DNA from: Grammothele lineata
Taxonomy: Eukaryota > Basidiomycota > Agaricomycetes > Polyporales > Polyporaceae
Reading direction: 5' to 3'
Assembly: GCA_002150815.3 (NCBI GenBank)
Contig: NDFF03000166.1
Span: 1 to 47,871, forward strand
Length of the DNA stretch: 47,871 nucleotides
Below, one piece after another: positions 10,494-20,686 of this stretch. The translations under genes were made by a program, and so were the position numbers. The notes beneath the pieces are model-generated. The model was given only the letters and a program-made list of their open reading frames with translations, was not told the DNA's origin and did not search any database. Numbering within the stretch: position 1 is the first letter of the stretch; each line of letters starts with the position of its first letter.

Positions 10494-12470
10494 CTAGGGA
10501 GTCGTCCTATCAGCTCGGAGTAATCCAGACCCCCGCATCTCCTCAAAGCACTCCGCCCACCATCTCATATAGCGCTCCCTCTCCTCGGCTGGACTCTCTC
10601 GGACTTCAGATGACGACTCGGAAAGGTGTATCGTGGGGCGCCAGACAAGCGGCTCAAACAGACGCTCCAGTGCGTTTCCCTTCTCTATCCCCTGAAGGCA
10701 GAATTGGCAGTCCATACACCAGCCCGACAACTCCAGCAGCGTCCATCGATGTGCACGGAAGCTTGGTATTGTGCCTCTATAGGCCCAATCTTGATTATTC
10801 TCTTTGTGGTACAGGCGGAGCGAGAGCGACTGCAGTGTGCCGAACCCGCGCCTCGCACGTGCACGGAGCATATTGCGCACAAGACAGAGGATGTCATGCA
10901 TCTCGAGCGTGCTTTCGGCTATGAGCATGCTGATGTATATGTGCGCCAGCGCGCGACAGCCGTCTTCACTTTGGTCTTCCGCGTGCATCGTAAGGGCGGA
11001 AAGTAGAGTGAGTGAGTCGACCGGCGTCTGACTTCGCTGGACGCTGATACGGTGAAGGGAGGGAAAGGCGATGAAGAGTTTCCGCCACGTCGACGTATCA
11101 TAATCATTGCCGCTATGGTCTGAACCATCGATTCGGAGCGTTTCGAGGGTAGCGCCCGCATATAGTTTACGCAATACGCTCAGCGCCGTAGGATAGGGTC
11201 TCGATACCGACGGGAGAAAGACCCGGATGATAAAGCATGAGGTGCCATCCTTCGAACGAGTTTGTGAAAGTGACGTCTCCGGTATGCTGTTGCCCGAGTG
11301 AAAATCCATGTCGCATCGATTGGAGAGGCTAAATCTGTTCATTACGCCGTTGATGGACACGAAGGCCTCCTTCAACGCGTTATTGAGGACGCTAGGAGGT
11401 ACCAGCTCATTGATAGCTTGTACAGGGTGCGCGACGAAAGTAGGTATGGCAGTGTCGACAATGAACTCGCTTATGGCATTGCTGCATCGGATAGAACGGA
11501 GGAAGGGGCCTGTAAATTGATACGGCATGCTAATGCGGAGTACTTTCAGGGATGGTAGGTTGACGGGCCCCAGTTTACCGTCATGCTGAGTCAGGGGGAT
11601 TCCGGAGGGAAACGGCCACCCGCGAACGTCGAAGCATCGGAGGATGCGCAAGTCTTCGAGCGATGTGGCGTGCTCTAGAAGAGCTAGGACATCGGTGACC
11701 AGGGGCAGCTTACTGGTGTTCCGGGAGAGATGAAGTGAAAGATGGAGCACAGATAGTCTCCAAATGGACATCGCGCGATCCGGCAAGGCCACTCCACGGA
11801 GATGAAGGTAACGGAGGCGAGGATGTCGCACGGTCGATAGGCCGAGGCACGGGTCATAGTCGAGATCTTGCAAAGTCGGTGGGTCTCGGGGAATGGATGT
11901 AATATTCGATCGCTCTCGCATGTCTTTCCAAGTGGGAAGGATCTCAACGCGCTCCAGGGCTGGTAGGTGCAGATGGAAGAGACGTTTCAGCGGTTGAATG
12001 TGCTTGAAATAGAGATACGGGAGCGTGCGGATTGAGCGAATGCGGTCGCTATGCGCCATAAGCAGGGGAAGGGCAGCTTCGTTGATCTCCGTGCCAAACG
12101 AATCGTCGAATATAACATCGATGGTGCAGCCTGTTGACCTGTCTAGGCGATATTGAAGAGAATCCAGGTTCTTCGTTACAGCGATCCTCCTCCAGAGATG
12201 GGGCGTATTGATCCCAACATCGCGCCATCGCCGGCAGACGAGCATTAGGACCACCCAGTCCATTCCCGTCGACGCAGCCGTCCGAATTACGACCGAAAGT
12301 CTGTGTACGCCAGGATCCGGCCCTCCGAAGATACGTTGGAGACCATATTTGTCAGACGCGTCCACGAAAAAGCTGAAGATCGTAACGAGTATTTCCACGG
12401 GGAGCCGATGGATAGGTGTCCGATGCCTACCAAGAACCGCACGAAGCGGTTTCGGAGACATTTCGAGCAT
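10494..12470 (-). CDS. F-box protein with LRR-like C-terminal part (658 aa)
   Basis: Probable substrate receptor of an SCF (Skp1-Cullin-F-box) ubiquitin ligase. A single exon opens with MLEMSPKPLRAVL. The F-box lies at about residues 17-95, with IHRLPVEILVTIFSFF and LMLVCRRWRDVGINTPHLWR, which are the LP..il..If / CR.W..va...LW hallmarks. After STGCTIDVIF there are irregular leucine-rich stretches (RLFHLHLPALERVEI, LRYLHLRGVALP, LPSLKVLRISMPYQF) typical of degenerate LRRs in the large basidiomycete F-box expansion. It is related in its first 150 residues to the F-box gene at 26058. An upstream exon cannot be excluded, but the ATG at 12470 gives a complete F-box. The target is unknown. Confidence 0.85.
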   Translation of the reverse strand: MLEMSPKPLRAVLGRHRTPIHRLPVEILVTIFSFFVDASDKYGLQRIFGGPDPGVHRLSVVIRTAASTGMDWVVLMLVCRRWRDVGINTPHLWRRIAVTKNLDSLQYRLDRSTGCTIDVIFDDSFGTEINEAALPLLMAHSDRIRSIRTLPYLYFKHIQPLKRLFHLHLPALERVEILPTWKDMRERSNITSIPRDPPTLQDLDYDPCLGLSTVRHPRLRYLHLRGVALPDRAMSIWRLSVLHLSLHLSRNTSKLPLVTDVLALLEHATSLEDLRILRCFDVRGWPFPSGIPLTQHDGKLGPVNLPSLKVLRISMPYQFTGPFLRSIRCSNAISEFIVDTAIPTFVAHPVQAINELVPPSVLNNALKEAFVSINGVMNRFSLSNRCDMDFHSGNSIPETSLSQTRSKDGTSCFIIRVFLPSVSRPYPTALSVLRKLYAGATLETLRIDGSDHSGNDYDTSTWRKLFIAFPSLHRISVQRSQTPVDSLTLLSALTMHAEDQSEDGCRALAHIYISMLIAESTLEMHDILCLVRNMLRARARRGFGTLQSLSLRLYHKENNQDWAYRGTIPSFRAHRWTLLELSGWCMDCQFCLQGIEKGNALERLFEPLVWRPTIHLSESSSEVRESPAEERERYMRWWAECFEEMRGSGLLRADRTTP

Positions 12471-13481
12471 CTGTGCAAGAATTCGTTATGAAGTCGACGT
12501 TCCCTCGACAGATTCACAACTTACCGTGGCGTAGCGATTGAGATGTGAGGCAAAAGTACGTGGCCGAAAGCTCGCAGAACGACGCAAAGCACTTCTCTGT
12601 CTGCTGCTCTGCTGCACAAACAGATATGCCCTGGGTAAGATACCAATACGTATCTCACATAGATGCGGCGCGAACTCACTGGAAGCAGATCTAATGGTGG
12701 AGGGAGGGAAAGAGTGTAGGCGCCCAGTTATTAGGACTTTCGAAGCTCATGATCACACCGTGTATTTGGAGGAATTTGTGCCGTAAGTGTAAGCAACGTT
12801 GTCGGGGCCCATGAACGAGAGGGAAGGAGAGGGAGCCGTAGATACTTGAACGTAAATCGTCGCGTATGTACTGCGAGCTGGCGCTATCGCATTTCTCTTT
12901 GGCGGACACGCAATGCTTGTGGGAGGGACCTCATCGTGCGTTGTCGAGCGAGAACCTATGGGACCTAGCGCGCGCTTCGATTCAGTGCTTAGCACGGCAG
13001 CAATAGAAGGACACGCTCACGCTGTGACGAGACAGTGGAGAGACCTCTCCGACGGCGTCGAGACCTTCGCGCGAGCATGTTCAACTTGCGCTCGACAGCC
13101 TAGTACCTCATCATCTCATTGGTGACTGACTCGCCTGGAAAGAAACAAATCAACACAGTACAAGCACGATACATTGGCACCTCGTTACTTGGCTCAGCCA
13201 TCATACAAGCTGGCAAACATCGCTCCTTCTGACGAAGACTTGAACCAGTGAACACGCAGACGCAACATAAATTGCATGGTGCAATGTAAATCCATTGATG
13301 GTACCATAGAGAGGAACAAAAACGAGACATGAGACTAACAATCGTACAATACAGACATACCGGACACTCGCAACGACGCGCAAACCAGAGATACAACAAC
13401 GTCCAACAGACACCACCCGACGGCCGCGTTGCGAGGCTCGCAGCGGCACGCCATGGGAAGAGGGAGAAAGAAACGAGGCGT
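12471..13481. other. Intergenic region, F-box promoter and H2B 3' flank
   Basis: About 1 kb. It must hold the F-box gene's promoter (left) and the H2B transcript end (right). The frames are short with no motif, and I see no additional gene. Confidence 0.55.
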
Positions 13482-14154
13482 TTACTTCGCTCCTGCGCTG
13501 GAGAACTACAGCGAGGCGTTAGGGCGTGGGGGAAGCGACTTAAATGAAAAATACGAACCTTGGTGACCGACTTCGTTCCTTCCGAGATGGCGTGCTTCGC
13601 AAGCTCACCAGGGAGAATGAGGCGGACAGCGGTCTGGATCTCGCGAGACGAGATTGTCGACTTCTTCGAGTATGACGCGAGCTCTGCGGGCGTCGCATAA
13701 GTGGAAGTTCTCATGCGAAGAGGCTAGGTACGACTTACTCGATGCCTCAGTCGCGATACGCTCGAAGATATCGTTCACAAACGAGTTAAGGATGGCCATC
13801 GCCTTGTTCGAGATACCCGTATCGGGGTGGACCTGCTTGAGGACTGTGTGACAAACGGGCGTCAGGTGAAGTTCGACTTGTACCACAACACGCGCTTCGC
13901 CCTCCACTGGTACTTGGTACTCGGCAGCCTTGTAGGTGAAAACTGAACTCACCCTTGTAGATGTAAGAGGAGTAAGTCTCCTTGCGACCCTTCCTGCGCT
14001 TCTTCTTGTCGCCACCCTCACCACCGGCGCCAGAGGACGCCTTCGCGGTCTTCTTCGCGGCCTTCGCGCCGCCCTCAGAGGTGGTCTTCGCGGGTGCCTT
14101 TGAGGCGGTAGAGGCGGGTGCCTTGCCGGCAGTGGACGCGGGCTTGGGGGCCAT
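13482..14154 (-). CDS. HTB1: Histone H2B
   Basis: Core nucleosome histone. Four exons: the first ends at 13953 (…SSYIYKG boundary), the second begins at 13844 ([12 protein letters not shown]), the third at [14 protein letters not shown], and the last short exon encodes FSSAGAK and ends in TAA at 13482-13484. The N-terminal tail is rich in Lys/Ala/Pro ([34 protein letters not shown]). The histone fold is complete, including [16 protein letters not shown] and [20 protein letters not shown] with SEGTKSVTK, the region whose lysine is monoubiquitinated in fungi. It is divergently paired with H2A through a 532-bp spacer, the usual arrangement for co-regulated H2A/H2B. The tail is somewhat longer than in yeast because of a Gly/Ser insert ([10 protein letters not shown]). 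Confidence 0.96.
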
Positions 14155-14385
14155 CGGTGCTAAGTGTGGGTGTGGGGTGTGGCTGAGGGTGTAGTTGGCG
14201 CGTGCGCAAGCTTGTCGAACACTTCACAAGGTTTGTGAGGCGTCTGAGGTGGTATCGGAGAGGGTATGGACGCGCGGCGAGGGCGATAGGTTGTGGTGGT
14301 TGTGCTGAGAGCTCGAGAGTTTCGGGCAGCGGAAGCACGCCTGCTTATAAAGGGGCGCCACGGGTGTGTGGGGGTGTTTGGCGCG

Positions 14386-14391
14386 ACGCGT
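14386..14391. promoter_or_regulatory. MCB-type box ACGCGT, copy 1
   Basis: Palindromic ACGCGT, the Mlu I cell-cycle box bound by MBF in ascomycete yeasts at S-phase genes. Followed 2 bp later by CACGTG. Further identical copies are at 14476-14481 and 14504-14509. Confidence 0.55.
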
Positions 14392-14475
14392 GTCACGTGG
14401 TTGTGCGGGCGCGTTGTTGAATGCCGTTCAACAAACGCGCGTGGGTCCCGTGCGCGTGCTTTGGCGACGCAAACA

Positions 14476-14481
14476 ACGCGT
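14476..14481. promoter_or_regulatory. MCB-type box ACGCGT, copy 2
   Basis: Second ACGCGT, about 10 bp upstream of the H2A TATA box, within the histone promoter. Confidence 0.5.
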
Positions 14482-14503
14482 CCGGCGCGGTATATAAGTC
14501 GCG

Positions 14504-14509
14504 ACGCGT
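14504..14509. promoter_or_regulatory. MCB-type box ACGCGT, copy 3
   Basis: Third ACGCGT, just downstream of the H2A TATA box; it may be in the leader or at the transcription start. Confidence 0.4.
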
Positions 14510-14686
14510 CGGTGGCGGGCTCGTCGCTCTCTGCATCCCCACTCTGTTCGCCACTCGTACATAGGCTCTCGGTGCGTAAGGGCGCTTCTTTATTATAGTT
14601 ACCTTGAACATGGAAGTTCTAACAGCACATTTCTCATAGTCCACACATCACCCTCACCCAACTCACTTCACCTCCCACTATAAACA

Positions 14687-15283
<597 letters not shown>

Positions 15284-15983
15284 TGGGCTCGCTTGGTGGT
15301 TTTCTCGGTTCCTACATTATGTTGTCTCGCATTATCCTTGTATGAGTAGGGTGTATGATCAGGTTCTTATGGTTGAACGCGGAGTGAGCTCGAGCGAAGA
15401 AGGCAGAAGAGGCACTGGTACGGAGAAGTTCCCAGGGAGAGAAGTCCGATGAGCAGGGTATGACGTCAACGCAGTTTAAGGGTTGTGATGGTCGCAGGGA
15501 TCGCTACACGACGCCAGAGTCCCGGGCGAGTGCGCAGGAGCGACGGCGACGGCAAGGAAGGCTTCGAGGACGAGCGGCGGCGGGAGCAGTGGGGCGCTTC
15601 GGACCGGTAATGGGCTGAAGACGGGTGGACAGCCCAGGAAAGGGTGGCAGAGAGAGGAAAGGTAAGGGATGACGTCAGAGCACGTGTGAGCGCGGAGGCG
15701 GGTGCCGAGGGCGGGAGTGGGGCGTCGAGCAGAGTCCGCCCCATATTCGGACGCGCGGTGGAGAGCGAGTTGCTGCCAGTCCCGCCACCGCCATTTCTCT
15801 CCACCACACCCTTCCTGCCGCTCTCTCCTCCCGGCCGTCCCCCGACCCCGGCCAGCGGTGCAGCCCATCCACCGCGTCGCCCGCAGCCGCCGCATCCTTC
15901 CTCTCAACCACGACCATCGCGGTCGTCCGTTCCACTCGTACGACGCTCGCGGCCCTCCTCCACCTTCCTCCATCGATCTCGCG
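15284..15983. other. H2A 3' flank and promoter/leader of RRM gene
   Basis: GC-rich 700 bp. It has long open frames on both strands, but these look like composition artefacts without motifs. Pyrimidine-rich tracts near 15790-15980 precede the start codon of the RRM gene, as is common in basidiomycete leaders. Confidence 0.5.
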
Positions 15984-18900
15984 ATGGCCGCTCATCCACC
16001 TATAGTCAATTTGGTGCGTCCCGCCTTGTCTGCTGCCTTGTCATGCGCTCACATATCCCCCTGTTCTCCCCGGTCTCGCATCTCATCTGTCGCTCTGTGC
16101 ATACTCACTTGCCTCGCGGAACGCACGCCTGCACACGAACAGCATCCGTCACCCCGTCTACCCTCTTCTCCCGCCGCGCAGCAACAACAGTTTTCTGCCT
16201 TGCCCTCCGACCCCTCCTCCACGCGCCCATCTGCCACCCCGGCACAGTCTCCACCTTCAAGCTCCGCGAACCTTGCGCGACCCTCTCTCCCTTCAACCCG
16301 AAATTCATCCGCCTCCGCATCCACACAGAGCGACTACACCAGCCCACCCAAACCTACATCAACCGCGGGCACCTCCACTACGAGCTCGCAGCCCGCAGGG
16401 TCTGGTCCTACCAACGACGACATCGAGGCCGTCATCCAGATGGCTATGGCGTCGTCGGCTGCACCTCGCGTTACCAACCCTCCGCGGGACACCCGAACAC
16501 AACTGTTTGTTGGAAATGTGAGCAATTGTGCTTCTCTGCGTTCTGTTCATTCCCGTTCGTCGTTCATGCGCTGTCCTCTACTTTGATTCCCTTCCTTTTC
16601 CCTCCCCGTCTGCAATTTAGTCGACATCTCCGCATATTCGGAAATATGGCAGACGAAGCACTCTACCCCCATTTTCTCGTCTGTTCGTCTTCTATGTCCC
16701 CCTTGGGCCTTTCACGCTGCGTAATTTCTCTCTCCGAGTGTTGTGTACGATGGGATGTCCCGTCACCTTCGTTGGGCCTTCGGCGGGTGCATAGCCGCTG
16801 GTGGGGCCCCCATGGCATCGCATGCGGGACAATACGCTATGCCACCTTCACCTTCGCACTGCCGAGTTGGTGTGATGGGGTTTCCGCTACGTATGATGTT
16901 TTGAGGTGGCACTTTGAACTTGGGCACTGCCGGTCTAACCTGCGCATACAGCTCCCCTACCGCGTCCGATGGCAAGACCTCAAAGACCTCTTCCGCCGGG
17001 CCGGGACCGTTCTGCGCGCCGACGTCTCCCTGGGACCCGACAACCGCTCACGGGGTTACGGCACCGTCCTCCTCGCGACCGCGGAGGATGCGGGGCGCGC
17101 CGTGGACATGTTCAACGGGTACACTTGGCAGACGCGCACGCTCGAGGTCCGCCCGGACCGCATGGGCGAGGAGATCGGACCCGGGCAGGCGGGGTTCGCC
17201 CTCAACGTCAACGCGAGCCACAGTGCGCTAGGTGCAGCGGGCACTGCAGTGGGAGTGTTCGGGACGCCGCTCTTGGGCGGCGCGTCGCCCGCTGCGGGAT
17301 CGCTGAGTGCGGCTGGGACGCCAGGAGGGTCGGTGCTCGCATCGCCTGCGCCGACCGTCCCGAGATTCCCAGCAATGTCGATGGCGGGCCTTGGGGATGA
17401 CGACGTAATGTCGCGGCCTGAGACAACAGCGCAGGCCAGCAGAAACTTGTTCGTCGGTAATGTGAGTCCTACATTCTTCAAAATCGACATGTAGCTAGTG
17501 TTGACATTGTTATACTCAGCTGCCCTTCCATATACAATGGCAAGATCTCAAGGATCTCTTCCGGCAAGCCGGTGCGGTACAAAGGGCGGACGTTGCGCTG
17601 GGCGCAGATGGGCGTTCAAGAGGTTTCGGCACCGTGAGCTTCTCAAATGAGGCGGACGCAGAAAGGGCAGTGCGGATGTTTAATGGGTGAGTGACTCTTC
17701 CCTTCTTGCGGATGCCCCTCGAGGCTTTCCGTACCTTGCGTCTTCTATCAAAGCATGTCCCACTTGCATCATGTACGAACACTCGCGTGAGGTCGTAATT
17801 AGGACGTAGGTTGCCGTTATTTGTGCCTCTAAGGGCCGACACGAGGAACCAGCGAACCTGCTATCCTGACACGCTTCCTCGCTGAACTGAAGTTCGAGTT
17901 CCCTCATTCCCTGTCATTCCCCCTAGCACAACTACCCGAATGAGTGCACAGAAGGGTCTAATTAGCGCTTTTCAGGTACGAGTACAACGGCAGGCCGCTC
18001 AAGGTCCACTTCGATAAGTTCGCACCTCCCGCCAGCTCGTCGGTACCCCTCGTCGGGCCGACCGCGGGGTCCGCACCCCACTCGCCCGCCTCCCTCGCCT
18101 TCCCACACGCGCATACACCGACGCACTCCCTCGGAACCCCCGGCCTTGGTCAGCCGTCGCAACCGCTCCTCGCACGGGCGTCGTCGCTCGCCCAGCAGCT
18201 GCTGCAATCGCAATTCGAGCACGGGCGCGGACACTCCCCGGCGTCGTTGCTCGGGTCACGCCGGTCGAGCGGACAGGTCCCCGGGTATTCGACGCTGTAC
18301 GAGGACGCACCGAAGAGTGCGGGCGCGGAGTCAGAGACGAGCCTCACGGCCCAGTTGGGGAAGCAGCTTTCGCTGGGCTCGCCGTCGCAAGCGCAAGCGC
18401 AGTACGCGAGCCACCCCCACTCGCACCCCCACCCTCATCCTCACGCGCACCCGACGCACCCGACGCACATCCCTATCCCGGCCGCGATCCAATCGCCGTA
18501 TACGTTCGACTTTTTGCACTCGGGTCCGACGACGCCGTATGATGTTTATGACCTGAACACGTACCAGCGTATCAATGCGGGTGCGAGTTATCCGGTGCTC
18601 ATGCAGGCTGAGCAGGCGTCGTATCTGCAGCAACGGGTGCCCCTTGAGCAAACGCAAGGATCGGCCACGGTACAGTCGACGTCGTCGGGACTCGCTGCGT
18701 CGGCAGGTGCATCTGCAACGGCTCCGGCCTCATCGTCGACGACGCCCCCCGAGAGCTCCACGTCGGATGCCCCCCTGACCGCCCCATCGGCTCTGCTTCC
18801 TTCGCAGACCAGCACCAGCCAACCCGCGTCACGACAAGCCACTTCCCCCGCTTCTTCCTCTTCGCGCTCCCACCCGACCCCGCAACAGCAGCACCCCGCA

Positions 18901-19980
18901 CACCCTGGGCCGATTGCGCTCCCCCCACCCCCGCCCGTGACCGCGTTCCCCGTCCCGCCCCCACACACCATGTCCCCGCACTACATCGCCTCTCCGGGGA
19001 TGCACGGGCCTATGAGCCCCCTACACCACCCGTTAATGGGCATGTCGATGCCAATGATGACGCCACACGGGCTGCCCCCCATCACACCCAGCATGCCCTC
19101 ATTCACCTTCCTCCCGCAGCCGTCCCCCGGGCTGCCCGGCTCGCCCGCCGCCGTCGACCCGCACGACCGCAGCGGCGCCCAGGGCGTGCCCGCAGCGTAC
19201 CCCCACCCGATGCAACACGTCCTCGCGCCGTACACCCCATTCTCCCCCGGGGTGACGATGAGCCCCGGGGCGTTCTGGGGCCGCCCGGGCAACGGCGCGA
19301 ACCCGCTCATCAACCCCGCGGTCGGCGCGCCCGTCCGGCCTGGGTACTATGCGTACGCGCAGCACCAGCACCAGCAACACCAGCACCAGCAACAACAACA
19401 ACAGCCGGACCAGCAGATGCAACAGATGCAGATGCAAGAAGGACGGCCCCCGGACGGGTACTTCCCGCCCGTGGAGCCCGCGGGGTACTTCCCGTGGATG
19501 CCCCCGCCGCAGTCCGCGCAGACGCAAGACGCGCAAGCGCAACAGCGCTCGAGCGGGCTCGCGCACGAGATCCTGCGCGAGCCGGCCGCGGTGCGGGAGA
19601 GCCCGAGCGAGAGCGACGGGGCGACGGCGACGACCGCGGGCACGGGCACCACCGATACCGACGGCGACGGGGCGGGCGGGAAGAGCTCGCGCGGGACGTC
19701 GTGGCACACGGACTCGGACGCGGAGAAGGCTGCGATCCGGTCTGCGCTGGGGGCGCGCGCGGGGGGCGGGGCGGGCGGGCTCGTCGAGCATGCGCTCGCG
19801 GTCGAGGGGAGTCCTGAGGACGAGCTCGCGAACGCGAATGGGCATACGGGTGGTGCGGGAGGGGCGAAGCCGAGGGCGTATTCGGCGGAGAGCGGGGCGG
19901 GGGTGCTTGGGCCGGGGAGGGGCCCGCTCGCGAGGGCGGACTCGGATCCGGTCAAGCAGATGTTACGGGGTGAGACGTGA
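15984..19980 (+). CDS. RNA-binding protein with two RRMs and long Q/H/P-rich tail (Gbp2/Hrb1-like)
   Basis: Probable nuclear hnRNP/SR-like mRNA-binding protein. Exons: 15984-16013 (MAAHPPIVNL), about 16142 (or 16182)-16517, 16952-17461, 17520-17686 and 17976-19980. RRM1: RNP2 is QLFVGN at the end of exon 2, then LPYRVRWQDLKDLFRRAGTV and RNP1 SRGYGTVLL. RRM2: RNP2 is NLFVGN, then LPFHIQWQDLKDLFRQAGAV and RNP1 SRGFGTVSF. The WQDLKDLFR core matches Gbp2/Hrb1-type RRMs that couple transcription to mRNA export. Both RRMs are split by an intron at the same place. The C-terminal half is disordered, with a His-Pro run (about 18415-18465) and a Gln/His run (about 19360-19440). Gene identity beyond the RRM family is inferred. 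Confidence 0.87.
18412..18468 (+). repeat. His-Pro low-complexity run in RRM protein
   Basis: Encodes alternating His-Pro/His-Ser units (SHPHSHPHPHPHAHPTHP). Disordered; pH-sensitive or metal-binding behaviour is possible but unproven. Confidence 0.8.
19360..19440 (+). repeat. CAG/CAC-rich Gln-His run in RRM protein
   Basis: CAGCAC/CAACAG units encode QHQHQQHQHQQQQQQPDQQ followed by MQQMQMQ. Likely length-variable, prion-like low-complexity sequence. Confidence 0.85.
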
Positions 19981-20686
19981 GCTGAGGGTGGCGCGCTGCG
20001 CGACTAGCGGGGAATGAACGAGAAACTAGCAGGTCCGGAGAGCATGGTGATGACGAGACGTGAGTCCGGGGCGCGAGGGGCGCGAGGGAAAGGGAACATG
20101 CCGGGCAGGGCCAGTGGGTGTCTTTTATCTGGATCATCGCGTTGGTTATTCCAGTCGGAGGAGGCGGGGGACGGACTCGGGAGTCGGGACGGGGCCGGGT
20201 ATATGTTGTCCAAGGGAGGAAGGGAAGGAGGTTCCGAGGGCCGACGGTTTCTGATCAGGTCGCGGCGATTTGATCTGGGACCGTTGTGCAAGCGGCGTGC
20301 GGGGAAGGAAGGGGGAGGTAGAGAAAGCAAGGCGGGCCCGGCCGCGGGGGAGAGGGGGCGAGGGTGCTCTGATCTGTCTTGTTCAACTGTTACTATATTC
20401 TGGGATGTAGAAAGCCGGGACGCCGCCGCACAAAAGTTATCTTATTGTCCGCTCGCAGCACGTATATACCATCCTCCCTACCTCGTTCATGTACAGGTCT
20501 CGTCTACTACATCTCCTGTCGCTCTCGAAACGCAATTTCATTTATAATAAACCTCCCAGAGGCTCGAGACGGAGCGATACTCGTACATATGTACATGAGC
20601 GCATCCAGACATGTCCGTAAACACGGAACTGTATGACAGACTAGCCGTCTTGCGAAAATGCATCCCCACCGACAAAGGAACTCAAT
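19981..20686. other. Convergent intergenic region RRM gene / HET gene
   Basis: About 700 bp holding the two 3' ends. It is purine-rich on the plus strand near 20160-20380. No gene seen. Confidence 0.5.

Larger units (their letters stand above)
14155..14686. promoter_or_regulatory. Bidirectional H2B/H2A promoter
   Basis: A 532-bp region between the two start codons. For H2A there is TATATAAG at 14491-14498. For H2B, TATAAG occurs on the minus strand at 14344-14349. The middle holds three ACGCGT boxes, an E-box CACGTG at 14394-14399 and an imperfect inverted repeat at 14409-14440. The arrangement suggests joint cell-cycle control of both genes (inference). Confidence 0.8.

Noticed and set aside
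15284..16100. Long open frames on both strands upstream of the RRM gene
   Set aside because: No motif, extreme composition, and the plus-strand frame continues through a clear intron of the RRM gene.
19347..19955. Cys/Trp-rich repeat protein on the minus strand (CCCCCWCWCC run)
   Set aside because: It is the reverse complement of the CAG/CAC tract of the RRM gene.
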